From Nitrospira sp. (GTDB lineage: Bacteria > Nitrospirota > Nitrospiria > Nitrospirales > Nitrospiraceae): 51,874 nt of DNA. Below are positions 1 to 9,832 of the stretch, in pieces. The notes below the pieces were generated by a model. It was given only the letters and a program-made list of their open reading frames with translations, was not told where the DNA came from and did not search any database. The DNA lies in contig JAJFBJ010000032.1 in NCBI GenBank assembly GCA_020697375.1, positions 1 through 51,874 on the forward strand, read 5' to 3'. Made by a program: the position numbers and the translations under genes. The stretch's first letter is position 1; every line of letters begins with the position of its first letter.

Positions 1-1131
1 CGTGAGGTCCGCACGGTTTCCTGCGCCGGTTCCGTGGATGGCACGGCCTGCGGCATGCATCAGGCTTTTCCGCTCATGTCGGCCTCGGGCGATGTCGGGT
101 CGGTGCTGGTGCTGTTTCACAAACGGGGGGACAAGCCAGACGTTTCCAAGGCTCCTTTCCTTCCTCAGAATGGTCGTGCGCGCCCTGAACGGACCGACTC
201 AGGCTTGGGCGATCTCATCGGCGTGAGCCCTGCCATGCATCAGCTGTTCGATATGATCCGGCTGGTGGCCGACAGTGTGGCGACGGTCTTGATTCAAGGC
301 GAGAGCGGGACGGGTAAGGAGCTTGTAGCCCGGACCATTCATCAGACGAGCTATCGCCGTGACAGGCCGTTCGTCGTGATCGACTGCGGAGCCCTGCCTG
401 AAACCTTGCTGGAAAGCGAATTGTTCGGCCATGTCAAAGGCGCCTTCACCGGGGCCGCGACGGCCAAGCCCGGTCTGTTTGAAGAGGCGGACGGGGGGAC
501 CATCTTTCTGGATGAGATCGCCGATACCTCTCCGGCCTTTCAGGCCAAACTGCTGCGGGTCCTGCAGGAAGGCGAGATCAAGCGGGTAGGCGGCACTCAA
601 CCGATCAAGATCGATGTCCGCGTCATTTCGGCCACCAACAAGGACTTGACCGATCTCGTGAACGCGAAAGCCTTTCGGCAGGACCTCTACTACCGTCTGG
701 CAGTGCTGCCGATTTCATTGCCTCCTCTGCGTGAACGGAGAGGGGATATCCCCCTGTTGGTTTCCAAGTTTATTGCCGACTCCTGCCTGCGGCATCGCCA
801 AGTCCTTCGCCACGTGAGCGAAGAAGCCATGCGCGCGTTGGCTGCCGCGCCCTGGCCGGGTAACGTTCGCCAGCTTCAGCATTACATCGAACGCGCGGTG
901 GTGACGACAAGAGGGCCGGAGTTGGCCTGCGCCGATATCGTGGCCATGGGGTCTCATGCCGAGAACGATGATCTTCGCACGGTCGTGCGGAGTGCGGCGC
1001 GTCAGGCCGAGCGGGCGCGTATTATCCAGGCCCTCCAGCAGGTCTCCGGCAATCGAGTGAAAGCCGCCCGTCTGCTCAAGATCAGCCGCGCCAGCCTCTA
1101 CAACAAGCTGCAGGATTTCGGAATTCAGTAA
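1..1131 (+). CDS. Sigma-54-dependent activator, AAA+ and Fis HTH (5' end outside window)
   Basis: This is an enhancer-binding protein that would drive open-complex formation by sigma-54 RNA polymerase. The reading frame is open to base 1, so the start lies upstream of the window. The first ~35 visible residues look like the end of a PAS-type sensory domain. The AAA+ domain follows: Walker A GESGTGKE (298-321), the sigma-54 contact loop GAFTGA (439-456) and Walker B GGTIFLDE (from about 496). The C-terminus is a Fis-type helix-turn-helix ([20 protein letters not shown]). No REC domain is visible. The next gene downstream on the same strand is the giant copper oxidase 550 bp away, but I found no GG-N10-GC sigma-54 element in front of it, so a regulatory link is only a guess. 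Confidence 0.93.
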   Translation, partial: REVRTVSCAGSVDGTACGMHQAFPLMSASGDVGSVLVLFHKRGDKPDVSKAPFLPQNGRARPERTDSGLGDLIGVSPAMHQLFDMIRLVADSVATVLIQGESGTGKELVARTIHQTSYRRDRPFVVIDCGALPETLLESELFGHVKGAFTGAATAKPGLFEEADGGTIFLDEIADTSPAFQAKLLRVLQEGEIKRVGGTQPIKIDVRVISATNKDLTDLVNAKAFRQDLYYRLAVLPISLPPLRERRGDIPLLVSKFIADSCLRHRQVLRHVSEEAMRALAAAPWPGNVRQLQHYIERAVVTTRGPELACADIVAMGSHAENDDLRTVVRSAARQAERARIIQALQQVSGNRVKAARLLKISRASLYNKLQDFGIQ

Positions 1132-1270
1132 AGCCGGTTCAAAACAACGGACTTGGCTCAGCCTTACAATCCACGTCCGATTTCTCCCTCTTTCCGCCGA
1201 CGGCTCTGCCGCCCTGGATCGATTTTCCACTGAAGTCCTTGCCCTTTTCTGACCCACAATAGCGGGCCTG

Positions 1271-1345
1271 CTGTCCATTTGATTGGACAGTGTAAGTAGT
1301 TGTATTTGAACGGAGTCGTGAGGAACGGCCTTCGACTGTCCAATC
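1271..1345. promoter_or_regulatory. Inverted-repeat operator candidate upstream of the copper oxidase
   Basis: CTGTCCA (1271-1277) and TGGACAG (1284-1290) form a perfect 7-bp inverted repeat with a 6-bp spacer. An 11-bp version, GATTGGACAGT (1281-1291), recurs inverted as ACTGTCCAATC (1335-1345). Three copies of one half-site within 75 bp of the 552-bp non-coding stretch 1132-1683 suggest binding of a dimeric regulator or looping. The stretch otherwise shows nothing coding. Which regulator binds is unknown; the upstream sigma-54 activator is one possibility. Confidence 0.45.
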
Positions 1346-1683
1346 GGCTGGAAATTCTCATCCCCGATCACGGTCCACAACGCTCTCCTGTGCCGATGCA
1401 ACTTCTTGACAACATAGATGAAATATGGTGAGCGGCCGATTTGCCGATCGGGCATATCAATTGCCCTTACGGAAAAGCGCTGGTGAAGGCGCGGGTGATT
1501 GTGGACCGGCCTCCGAATGACCTGCTCCCTCGTCCCAGAGGACGTCCTTCACCAGCCCTAACAAGAATGTGGCGACGTGATCATCAGTTTCATCCATCGA
1601 AGGGGCCGGCTTCGATTCAAATCCAGCGATCACCCGATGAATCCATGTTTCGGTCAATCAATCATCACAAAGGAGGCCGTGGT

Positions 1684-4600
1684 ATGAAGTGCACATTTTT
1701 TCAACCCCCATGCGGACACAACCGTCGAAAGACGAGGCGTGGCCTGCAGGCGGCGTTGCTGGCGGGCAGTTTGCTCGTTGCGCCGTGGGTCTTCGCAGCC
1801 GGACCGGGAGAGCCGTCGCACGACGGACATGCGACCTCGGTCGCCATGCCCGGTTGGACCCAGACTCTGAAGGGTCAGACAGTGCTGGAAAACGCGATCG
1901 AAGGTCGCGCGGGGTCCGTTGAACAGTCGGAGATGCAGCACCATCGACTGATGCAGCGGCTCGGAGAGCAGGCCCGGAAGGACGGGGAGGCGCAGGCGAC
2001 CTCCGGCGCCTTCAACACCATGTCCACCATGCACCAGTACATGGGGCAGGACGGCAGCAGCTTCTTGCTCGCGACCGACGCGGGAAAGGGTGAGCCGGTG
2101 CTGACCGGCGGCGGAAAATGTCCGGCCAATGCGCCGCTCAAAAAGTTCGACGTGTCCATGATCAACATCGAAATCACGTTGAACCGCTGGCTGGACTATT
2201 ACCCTGGGTATATGTACGTGCTGACGCAGGATGTCCCCAAGGTGCGTGCGGAGGAGGAGAAGAACAAGACCGCGCGTGACAAGGAGGGGTTTGATCCTGG
2301 TGCGGTCACGACCGGGCAGCAGGGTGACATGATTCAGCCCTTGGCGATCCGTGCCAACCAGGGCGATTGCGTCAAGATGACCCTTCGTAACGAAATGGAA
2401 GGCGAGGATGGCAGCCTATTCATCCAGGCCTCCAGCATGATTGTCAGCGCCACCGGCAAGCCTGCGACCACCACGAACCCGGAGTCGATCGTTCCGCCGG
2501 GCAAGGCGCAGGAGTTCGAATGGTACATCCACCCGAACATGCAGGAGGGTGTGCGTCAATTCCATTCCTACAGCCATGACCGCGAACTCACCGTGCTGGG
2601 TCTGTTCGGCGCCTTTATTGTCGAGCCGAAGGGATCAAAGTATGTCGATTCGTTAGGGACCGGTCCCGATAAAGAAGTTGCGACGGGCTGGCAGGTGAAT
2701 ATCGATAACGGGTCAGGACCTGACTTCCGCGAATTCGTGCTCTTCTATCACGAGATCGGCGACGAAGCCTTCCGTCCGTTGAACAAGAAGGGCGATTTCT
2801 TGCCGCAGCGCGATCCGTTGACCGATGCCTACCGTCCGGGTGGCCGCGCGATCAACTATCGTAGCGAGCCGTTCGGCATCGATCAGATGCATCTGCAGCA
2901 TGAGTATTTTGGATTCGAGGATGAATCGCTCGCCTATAGCGCCTATACGTTCGGTGATACGCCGACCACGATTTCCCGTGGTTATTTGGGTGATCCGGTG
3001 AAGTGGCGCTTGGTCCATGGGGGATCGGAAGTATTCCATTCCCATCACCCGCACAGCGGCACCATTCGTTGGCAGCGGAGCCCGGGCACGGAGCCGAACA
3101 ATCTCTGGGCCGCGGGTCAGGACGGACCGGTGAAGTATCCGGTGGTCCGCACCAAGTCCGATCGCGTGGACGTGGAAGTCATCGGCCCGTCTGAATCGCT
3201 GGACCTGGAGCCGGAATGCGGCGGCGGAGGCTGCCAGCATTTGGCCGGTGAATTCCTCTATCACTGCCATGTGGCGCACCATTATGTCGCGGGCATGTGG
3301 GGTTATGGCCGTTTTTACAATACATTGCAGGTCGGCGCGGCTCATACCGACACCATGCCGGATTTGGCGGAGTTGCCGGACCGGAAGGGCCGGATGAAAC
3401 TTGGTGTGTCATCGGACAAGTTGATCGGCACCACGGTCGATTGGTTCGGTAAGACGTTCAAGATTGTCGATAAGGCACAGAAGACCAACTGGAAGTCCGA
3501 TCCGGTGATCGTGAACATCAAGGACTGGGTCGAGATGTTTGTCCCGGCCCAGGGCCAGCCAGGCCACACGAACGATGAGAAGGGCCAGATCTTGGCCTAC
3601 GATTCGACGGTGTGGGACTGGAAGTGGGACGGCAATATTGCTCGTGGCGAGCGGGAAAGCACCGCTCAGAATCCGAAGTATCAGTGGGCGGCGAAGTGGG
3701 ACGACAGCACCAGACCGGCGATTCTGTTTGACCCGACGACGGGCAAAATGGCCTGGCCGCTGTTCAAGCCGCACTTCGGGAAGCGTGTGCCGTTTTCTGC
3801 GAACCACAGCGGAGCCCCATGGCTCGAGCCGATTCACCAGGACGCGAACGGTGAGCGGACCTCCGAGCCGGCGTTGCCGGGCGAACAGGGCCGTTGGAGT
3901 CTCTGTCCCGACAATGCCAACCGCAAGCATTACAACATTCACTTTGTCCGCATGCCGATCACCCTCGCGAAGAAGCAAGGGAAAGAGCCGGCCATGGTAG
4001 ACAAGGACGGTCTGATCTATGTGCTGCATGAAGAAGAGCAGTTGACCAGAGCCAATGACGATCTGAAGCTTCCCGCGGTCATCCGCGCGAACGTGTATGA
4101 TTGCGTCGATCTGCTGCTGACCAGCGAATGGGACGACGACGATTACACTAATTTCCAGTCGTCCAAGATCAACATCCATCCCCACTTCTTCCAGTTCGAT
4201 ACTGGGAATTCGGATGGTGTGATCTCGGGGTTCGAGTATGAAATGTCGGTCCGGCCGTTCACCATGTGGGGCAAGAAGACCAAGCATGGCTTGCCGGCGC
4301 CGATGGTCGGGAAACTCAAAGAGGGCGTGAAGGCGGGAGCCTCAGCCATCAAGATTCAGATGGCCCCAGGCGCCACCCCGTTCCATGTCAACACCGAGCT
4401 GATGGTCGGCATGGACTGTTTGGAGAAGGGTAAGGATCCCACGGCGTCCCTGCCGCGGGACAAGAGCTGCCAGGAAGTCGCCCGCATCAAGGAGATCAAG
4501 GGCGATCTCGTCACGTTCTTCAAGCCGTTGAAGCAGAATCACCCGGCGAGCGATTTGGTATCGCCGGAGTTCGTGCGTTATCGCTGGTGGGTGGACGTGG

Positions 4601-6624
4601 ATTTGGGGACTGTGTTCTGGCATGACCATGCCTTCGGCGCGACGACCTGGCCCCATGGCGGATTCGGCGTGACGATCGTGGAACCCTACGGATCCACGTA
4701 TCATGATCCGAAGAACGGCAAGCTGGTCTACAGCGGACCGATCGCGGACATTCATAGCACCGAGCCGATCGGCGCCGGTGTCAGCGGCAGCTTCCGCGAG
4801 TTGATGGTCTCCATCCACGACACGGTGCCGCATACCGTCAACGTCATCGAGGCCGGCAATCCTCCGGGACAGCCGATCGAAGTGGCCCTGGAAGCCGGGA
4901 AGACGGTGTCGTTCCAGATGCCTGAAAAGATCTTGAACGCGCCTAACAAGTACCTCAACGGCGGGACGCACACGACGGGCAGCGGGTTCAACTTCCGCGC
5001 GGCCCCGTTTGCGCAACGCCTGTCCAACAATCCGGATACGTCGAAGCTGTTCAGCAGCGCGATCCATGGTGATCCTGGCACGCCGCTTCTGCGGGCATAT
5101 ACGGGCGACACCATGGTGTTTCGTCTGTTGCACCAGCTGATGAATGAATCGCATGTCTGGACAATCTCCGGCCATACCTTCCTCACGGAACGGTATGCGG
5201 CGGATGCCAATCGGAAGAACTCGATTCATGTCGGGATAGCCGAGCGGTATGACCTCGTCTCGAAGGCCGGCGGATTCCAGGGCATGCCGGGTGACTACAT
5301 CCACTTCAACGGCCGAACGTCACACTTCGCCGAAGGAGGATGGGGCATCATTCGCGTCCTCGACAAGGAAGTGGCGGACCTCAAGCCGCTGCCCAAGGGG
5401 ACCAATCCGATGGGGATTCCCGCGACTCCCAACTCGGTTTGTCCGTCCGATGCGCCGGTGAAAAGCTTCAACGTGGTGGCGTTGGATCGCCCGATGAGGC
5501 TCAATTCGAAGGCGCCGGATGTGATCGAGGTGGATTTCGAGCGCAAGATCGAAATGACCATGCCGGAAGGCAAGGTCTTCGCGCTGGAAGAAGAAGCCAC
5601 GACGGTGGCGGGCAACGTGACGCCGAATCCGCTCACCCTGCGTGCCAACCTGGGCGACTGTCTCAAGGTGCATCTGAAGAACAAGATGAAGGAAAGCCGG
5701 GCCTCGTTCTTTGCGCCGGGCTTGGCCTTCGATCCGCGCGACAGCCAGGGCTTGAACGTCGGCAACAACGCCGGCGACCAGACTGTGGCCCCGGGCGAGA
5801 GCCGCACCTATACCTACTACGCGCATCCTTCGAACAAGGAAACGACGTCGTTGGTGTGGGACGGTGGCAACATCGTCGTCAACCCACGCAACGGGTTGTA
5901 TGGCGCGATCGTCATCGGTCCGAGGGGATCGCAGTATCGTGATCCAATCACCGGGGCCGATGTGTCGCAGAAGAATACATGGCGGGCTGACGTAATCGTC
6001 GATGCCAGCCTTCCGGAAAACGTGGGCAAGCGGAACTACCGTGACGTAGCCCTCTTCTTCCAGGATGAGGACAACATCATTGGAACCGCCTTCATGCCCT
6101 ACGTGCAGAACGTGGCCGGTTTGACGTCGGTGAACTACCGCGCTGAACCGTACAAGTTCCGCGAAGAGCAAGGGTGCTCGCTGGGCAAGATCTTCCAGCC
6201 CTGCGCGGTGGACAAACCTGAAGATCCCGTCACGCCTCTGATCGAGGCGCATGCGGGAGATGCGGTGCGTATCCACGTGATCGGGGCGAACAGCGAGCAG
6301 AACGGAATGTTCGGGGTCGAGGGGCATGAGTGGCCGATCGAGCCCTACATGCCGGGCGCCGACATGATCAGCGTGGTGGAATATGCGGGGTCTGAGATCC
6401 TCGACGTCTTCATCCGCGGCGGTGCGGGCGGACCGTATCGTCAAGTGGGAGACTTCGTGTGGTCGAATGCCCGGCTGCCCTACACGCAGTCCGGACAGTG
6501 GGGCTATCTGCGCGTGTTGCCGGCAGGCGATCAACGAATTCAGCCTCTTGGGGCAAGCGGATCGGGCGCGCGTCAAGCCGACGTGCAGCCTGATACACAG
6601 GCAATCCCGACTGCCATGAAGTAA
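1684..6624 (+). CDS. Giant periplasmic multicopper oxidase, MofA-like
   Basis: A 1646-aa exported multicopper oxidase. The start is ATG 1684, preceded by AAAGGAGG (1669-1676); the frame is open further upstream without a ribosome site. Residues 1-38 are a signal peptide (RRKTRR, hydrophobic core, VFAAG). Several cupredoxin modules follow. Copper-ligand motifs: HSYSH (294-298), HSHHPH (452-457), the complete type 1/2/3 signature HCH-x3-H-x4-M (527-538), HPH (832-834), HDH (980-982) and a further His region near 1157. Ordinary laccase/CueO proteins are about 500 aa; this length and the LNRWLDYYPGYMYVL segment match, from memory, the MofA family named for a Leptothrix protein linked to Mn(II) oxidation. 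The substrate here is not known; metal oxidation is inference. It heads a five-gene copper operon with cupredoxin, two SUMF1-fold proteins and a CopD-like protein. Confidence 0.9.
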   Translation: MKCTFFQPPCGHNRRKTRRGLQAALLAGSLLVAPWVFAAGPGEPSHDGHATSVAMPGWTQTLKGQTVLENAIEGRAGSVEQSEMQHHRLMQRLGEQARKDGEAQATSGAFNTMSTMHQYMGQDGSSFLLATDAGKGEPVLTGGGKCPANAPLKKFDVSMINIEITLNRWLDYYPGYMYVLTQDVPKVRAEEEKNKTARDKEGFDPGAVTTGQQGDMIQPLAIRANQGDCVKMTLRNEMEGEDGSLFIQASSMIVSATGKPATTTNPESIVPPGKAQEFEWYIHPNMQEGVRQFHSYSHDRELTVLGLFGAFIVEPKGSKYVDSLGTGPDKEVATGWQVNIDNGSGPDFREFVLFYHEIGDEAFRPLNKKGDFLPQRDPLTDAYRPGGRAINYRSEPFGIDQMHLQHEYFGFEDESLAYSAYTFGDTPTTISRGYLGDPVKWRLVHGGSEVFHSHHPHSGTIRWQRSPGTEPNNLWAAGQDGPVKYPVVRTKSDRVDVEVIGPSESLDLEPECGGGGCQHLAGEFLYHCHVAHHYVAGMWGYGRFYNTLQVGAAHTDTMPDLAELPDRKGRMKLGVSSDKLIGTTVDWFGKTFKIVDKAQKTNWKSDPVIVNIKDWVEMFVPAQGQPGHTNDEKGQILAYDSTVWDWKWDGNIARGERESTAQNPKYQWAAKWDDSTRPAILFDPTTGKMAWPLFKPHFGKRVPFSANHSGAPWLEPIHQDANGERTSEPALPGEQGRWSLCPDNANRKHYNIHFVRMPITLAKKQGKEPAMVDKDGLIYVLHEEEQLTRANDDLKLPAVIRANVYDCVDLLLTSEWDDDDYTNFQSSKINIHPHFFQFDTGNSDGVISGFEYEMSVRPFTMWGKKTKHGLPAPMVGKLKEGVKAGASAIKIQMAPGATPFHVNTELMVGMDCLEKGKDPTASLPRDKSCQEVARIKEIKGDLVTFFKPLKQNHPASDLVSPEFVRYRWWVDVDLGTVFWHDHAFGATTWPHGGFGVTIVEPYGSTYHDPKNGKLVYSGPIADIHSTEPIGAGVSGSFRELMVSIHDTVPHTVNVIEAGNPPGQPIEVALEAGKTVSFQMPEKILNAPNKYLNGGTHTTGSGFNFRAAPFAQRLSNNPDTSKLFSSAIHGDPGTPLLRAYTGDTMVFRLLHQLMNESHVWTISGHTFLTERYAADANRKNSIHVGIAERYDLVSKAGGFQGMPGDYIHFNGRTSHFAEGGWGIIRVLDKEVADLKPLPKGTNPMGIPATPNSVCPSDAPVKSFNVVALDRPMRLNSKAPDVIEVDFERKIEMTMPEGKVFALEEEATTVAGNVTPNPLTLRANLGDCLKVHLKNKMKESRASFFAPGLAFDPRDSQGLNVGNNAGDQTVAPGESRTYTYYAHPSNKETTSLVWDGGNIVVNPRNGLYGAIVIGPRGSQYRDPITGADVSQKNTWRADVIVDASLPENVGKRNYRDVALFFQDEDNIIGTAFMPYVQNVAGLTSVNYRAEPYKFREEQGCSLGKIFQPCAVDKPEDPVTPLIEAHAGDAVRIHVIGANSEQNGMFGVEGHEWPIEPYMPGADMISVVEYAGSEILDVFIRGGAGGPYRQVGDFVWSNARLPYTQSGQWGYLRVLPAGDQRIQPLGASGSGARQADVQPDTQAIPTAMK

Positions 6625-6650
6625 GCGGGCGACTCATGGCGTAACAACGG

Positions 6651-6685
6651 ATGGGGGAGCTGCCTGTAACAAGCAGCTCCCCCAT
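6651..6685 (+). terminator. Perfect 13-bp hairpin after the copper oxidase gene
   Basis: ATGGGGGAGCTGC (6651-6663) pairs perfectly with GCAGCTCCCCCAT (6673-6685) around a 9-nt loop, 27 bp after the oxidase stop codon. No T-run follows, so it is either a weak terminator or an mRNA stabiliser that lets the large first gene be expressed above the downstream genes. Confidence 0.6.
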
Positions 6686-6832
6686 CGGTATTTGAAGTGC
6701 AGGCGCGTAGCTGGTGAAGCATCGTTGGTTTTGAAAGAGGAGGGCGTGAATGGCGAGACAGCACGAAGCTGTTCTCCATGTGCGAGACAGGTTTTGAGAT
6801 ACGAGCGGCGAGAGCCGAAGGAGGCCGGAGTA

Positions 6833-7765
6833 ATGGAGATACGAAACACCATCATGGTGGCGCTGATGGCTGCCTGTCTGGGCAGTCCCGCCTTTGCATA
6901 TGAGGAAATCACATTGTCCGAGGGGGGAACTCTCACTGGTACCGTCAAGCTCGATGGGACGGTTCCCAAGCCCAAAGGGTACAACCTCGTGACGTTGCCG
7001 GACCAATATTATTGCGGGCGCATTTCCGATGGCCAGGGCTGGCGCATCCTGCAACCGTTCCAGGTCGGGCCGCGGGGCGAGTTTCGCGAAGTCGTCGTCT
7101 TTCTAGAGGGAATCGACAAAGGCAAACCTTTCGAGGCAGCGAGCGTGCAGCCCATTGAAGCGAAAGACTGCCTCTTTCTTCCGTTTACGACCATCGTACG
7201 AGACGATCAGCCGGTGACGGTGGTCAACATGGACCCCGTCATGCATGACATTCAGGCCTATGAAACCTCGGAACGGGGGCCGCGCGTGCTGTTCAACGTG
7301 CCCTTGCCGATGAATCCGCAGCACCCGCGCAACTTTAAGGATCGCAGCGATGCCGCGATGTATCACAAGCACATGGCCGGCCCGCCGATGAAGCAATTGG
7401 TCAATCTCACCAAGGGCCGCCGGATCTTCGTCATGCAATGCGGCTTCCACGCGTACATGGAAAGCTGGGGCATGGCGGTTACCAATCCCTACTATGCCAA
7501 GACGGACGAGCAGGGCAAGTTCGTCATGGCCGATGTGCCGCCGGGCACCTACAAGCTGGTCGTCTGGCATCCCTATGTCCGTAGCGTGATCGAGCAAATT
7601 GTCACCATCAAGCCGAAGGAAACCCTGGAGGCCAAAATCGTGGTCCCGGCTCCGATCGGGCGGCTCTACGCCAACGAGGTGCTGGATCATCCGTACGTCC
7701 GCTACAACGTGCCCGAGGACATGCAGCGAGAAATCGACCCGATGGTCCAGAAGCAGGATCACTGA
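6833..7765 (+). CDS. Periplasmic plastocyanin-like cupredoxin with regulatory-like beta domain
   Basis: A 310-aa exported protein. Start ATG 6833 has AAGGAGG at 6818-6824; residues 1-22 are a signal peptide ending SPAFA. A type 1 copper site can be read: His138 (PVMHDI), Cys203, His206 and Met209 in MQCGFHAYM, the plastocyanin/azurin order. A carboxypeptidase-regulatory-like beta domain follows (FVMADVPPGTYKLVVWHPY, about 230-250). Likely role: electron carrier or copper donor for the neighbouring oxidase, or part of a complex with it; this is inferred from position. The gene lies about 210 bp after the oxidase, behind a strong hairpin, and 61 bp before the first SUMF1-like gene. Cys61 and Cys113 are further cysteines that might form a disulfide. 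Confidence 0.82.
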   Translation: MEIRNTIMVALMAACLGSPAFAYEEITLSEGGTLTGTVKLDGTVPKPKGYNLVTLPDQYYCGRISDGQGWRILQPFQVGPRGEFREVVVFLEGIDKGKPFEAASVQPIEAKDCLFLPFTTIVRDDQPVTVVNMDPVMHDIQAYETSERGPRVLFNVPLPMNPQHPRNFKDRSDAAMYHKHMAGPPMKQLVNLTKGRRIFVMQCGFHAYMESWGMAVTNPYYAKTDEQGKFVMADVPPGTYKLVVWHPYVRSVIEQIVTIKPKETLEAKIVVPAPIGRLYANEVLDHPYVRYNVPEDMQREIDPMVQKQDH

Positions 7766-7826
7766 ACGACACATCGAATCATTTGAATCATCGGATCTTG
7801 GATCATTTGGTCGGAGCAATGGTGCA

Positions 7827-8771
7827 ATGAAAAAATGGATAAGTGGTTCGATCCCGGCGCTCTGCATGATGAGCATTATCTGTGCAGCGACGCCGGGATG
7901 GGCTGACCATGATCTTCCGAAGCCGCCGCCCCTATGGTCTCCGCTCGACGAGGCGGAACGGCTCGCGCTGATCGATGTGCCGGGAGGCATGGTGAAGGTA
8001 TCTGCCGGCGGATTCCTCATGGGAAGCGATCCGCGAATAGACCGGGCAGCCGGGCCGCAGGAACAGCCGCAGCGGCAGGTGTACGTCGATGCGTTTCGCA
8101 TCGACCGGTTCGAGGTGAGCAATGTGGAGTACCTCCGCCATGTGCTGGCGACCGGTGCTGCCTGGCCGCGCTACTGGCGGGAACGACCGTTTTCGGAAAA
8201 AATCGCGAAACACCCGGTCATCGCTGTGTCGTGGCGAGAGGCCGATGCCTATTGCCGGTGGAGAGGGGCTCGTCTGCCGAGCGAAGCCGAATGGGAGAAG
8301 GCCGCGCGCGGTGAAGATGGCCGGATGTTTCCCTGGGGCAATGAACCGGCCGGATGGATCAAGAGCAACATCGCCCATCAGGGATCGAAGCGCGGGGCGA
8401 AGTATCCGCCGCTCGCCAATGTGGATCGATATGACCAAGGCGTGAGTCCCTACGGGGTCTATCAATTGGCAGGCAATGTCAGTGAATGGGTCTCGGATTG
8501 GTTCGATCCGGAGTATTACCGAGGCGAAGACAACCACAATCCCCGCGGTCCCGCCACCGGACAGGACAAGGTGTTTCGCGGAGGATCGTGGAATGAAGAT
8601 CCGGAGGTGGCCCGTTCCGCCGGGCGCAATGCCGGCGGGCTGGATCACTGGAGTTATCTGATTGGATTTCGCTGCGCTCAAGATGCGCAGGACAGTGTCA
8701 ACGCGTCACCCGACAGGTTCGGAGAGTCCGGCGGCCTGCCGGGTCTTTCTCGTCTCACGCGTCACGAGTAA
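7827..8771 (+). CDS. Exported SUMF1/FGE-fold protein (first of tandem pair), catalytic cysteines absent
   Basis: A 314-aa protein with a signal peptide (MKKW start, cleavage near PGWA-DHD) and one formylglycine-generating-enzyme-like domain: GGFLMGSD, FEVSNVEYL, HPVIAVSWREADAYCRW, RLPSEAEWEKAARG, FPWGNE, GNVSEWVSDW and RGGSW...GFRCA. In true FGE the segment after RGGSW/Y carries two active-site cysteines; here it reads RGGSWNEDPEVARSAGRN with none, so formylglycine formation is unlikely. The fold also occurs in NirV, a protein associated with copper nitrite reductase, which makes a copper-oxidase accessory or binding role reasonable. Start chosen at ATG 7827, with GGAG ten bases upstream; the open frame extends into the previous gene without a better start. 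Confidence 0.85.
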   Translation: MKKWISGSIPALCMMSIICAATPGWADHDLPKPPPLWSPLDEAERLALIDVPGGMVKVSAGGFLMGSDPRIDRAAGPQEQPQRQVYVDAFRIDRFEVSNVEYLRHVLATGAAWPRYWRERPFSEKIAKHPVIAVSWREADAYCRWRGARLPSEAEWEKAARGEDGRMFPWGNEPAGWIKSNIAHQGSKRGAKYPPLANVDRYDQGVSPYGVYQLAGNVSEWVSDWFDPEYYRGEDNHNPRGPATGQDKVFRGGSWNEDPEVARSAGRNAGGLDHWSYLIGFRCAQDAQDSVNASPDRFGESGGLPGLSRLTRHE

Positions 8772-8800
8772 TGGTTCATCACTATAAAGAGAGGCCGAAG

Positions 8801-9772
8801 ATGAAGACAACACCAACGGGCGGCTCACTGAGAATGGCGCGGGTGCGGCAAGCCCTCCTGATCGGAGCGGCGCTGTTCTCGCTGGTTCCTGTCGCGCGGG
8901 GATTGGACACTCAGGACATTGTCGTCGAATGGACGGCAGCCGGGAAAAGGCTCGCGCAAGAACGGGTCGCGACATGGAAAACCAAGGACGAGATGGTGCT
9001 GATCCCGGCGGGAGAATTCGTAATGGGCAGCGATAAGAAAGCGGACCGTCTGGCCTACCGAAGCGAGATCCCCCAGCGTCGCCGGTACTTGGATGCTTTT
9101 GAGATCGGCAAATATGAGGTGACGGCGCTTGAGTATCTCAAGTTCGTACTGGCCACAAACCGCCTGCCGCAACTGGATTGGCGGTACGACGGCGGGAATT
9201 TCCAGGAGAGCATGGCGTACCATCCCATCATGCATGTCAGCTGGTACGATGCGGATGCCTATTGCAAATGGGCGGGACAGCGGCTGCCGACGGAAGCCGA
9301 ATGGGAGAAGGCCGCGCGCGGGAACGACGGCCGACTCTATCCCTGGGGCAACCAATATGCCGGCCCGACCAGGGCGAACTTCGGCAGGACCGGATTGTCG
9401 GGACCGGTGCGGGACCGTCCGGAACGGCTGCTGCTCTATCCACCGCTCATTTCCGTCGACAGGTACGAGAATGCGGTGAGTCCGTATGGCCTCTACCAGA
9501 CCATCGGCAACGTGGCCGAATGGGTTTCCGATTGGTACGACCAGGATTACTATAAGCAGGCGGTCGAGCGAAATCCCAAGGGGCCGGAGACCGGCACGCA
9601 GAAGGCGTTTCGAGGCGGCGGATGGATGGACAGCACGACGACCATGCGGGCGGCGATGCGTAACGGCACTGATCCGACTACGAAGATCAATTGGATGGGA
9701 TTTCGTTGCGCGCAAGATGTGAATGAGAGGACTCTCAGCGCCTTGTCCTACGGGGGTGTGGCGGCGAAGTAA
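8801..9772 (+). CDS. Exported SUMF1/FGE-fold protein (second of tandem pair), catalytic cysteines absent
   Basis: A 323-aa paralogue of the preceding gene, 29 bp downstream. An earlier ATG (8771) overlaps the previous stop in TAATG, but ATG 8801 has AGAGAGG seven bases upstream and opens a clean signal peptide (RQALLIGAALFSLVPVARG). The domain carries GEFVMGSD, YEVTALEYL, HPIMHVSWYDADAYCKW, RLPTEAEWEKAARG, YPWGNQ, GNVAEWVSDW and RGGGW...GFRCA. As in the first copy, the positions after RGGGW lack both FGE cysteines (MDSTTTMRAAMRN). About 35 residues between signal peptide and domain (IVVEWTAAGKRLAQERVATW) look helical. Two diverged copies in one operon suggest two targets or a heterodimer. Confidence 0.84.
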   Translation: MKTTPTGGSLRMARVRQALLIGAALFSLVPVARGLDTQDIVVEWTAAGKRLAQERVATWKTKDEMVLIPAGEFVMGSDKKADRLAYRSEIPQRRRYLDAFEIGKYEVTALEYLKFVLATNRLPQLDWRYDGGNFQESMAYHPIMHVSWYDADAYCKWAGQRLPTEAEWEKAARGNDGRLYPWGNQYAGPTRANFGRTGLSGPVRDRPERLLLYPPLISVDRYENAVSPYGLYQTIGNVAEWVSDWYDQDYYKQAVERNPKGPETGTQKAFRGGGWMDSTTTMRAAMRNGTDPTTKINWMGFRCAQDVNERTLSALSYGGVAAK

Positions 9773-9832
9773 CCGGTCGGTCGGAGAGTCGCTCTTTCCA
9801 GGCCATCGTATTGCCTGATTCAACCACTACAC

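Noticed and set aside
1132..1683. Sigma-54 promoter for the copper oxidase gene
   Set aside because: No TGGCA/GG-N10-GC match was found in the region despite the adjacent activator gene.
5320..6576. Long minus-strand open frame inside the copper oxidase gene
   Set aside because: It is Arg-rich shadow translation opposite a gene with clear copper motifs; no ribosome site or family.
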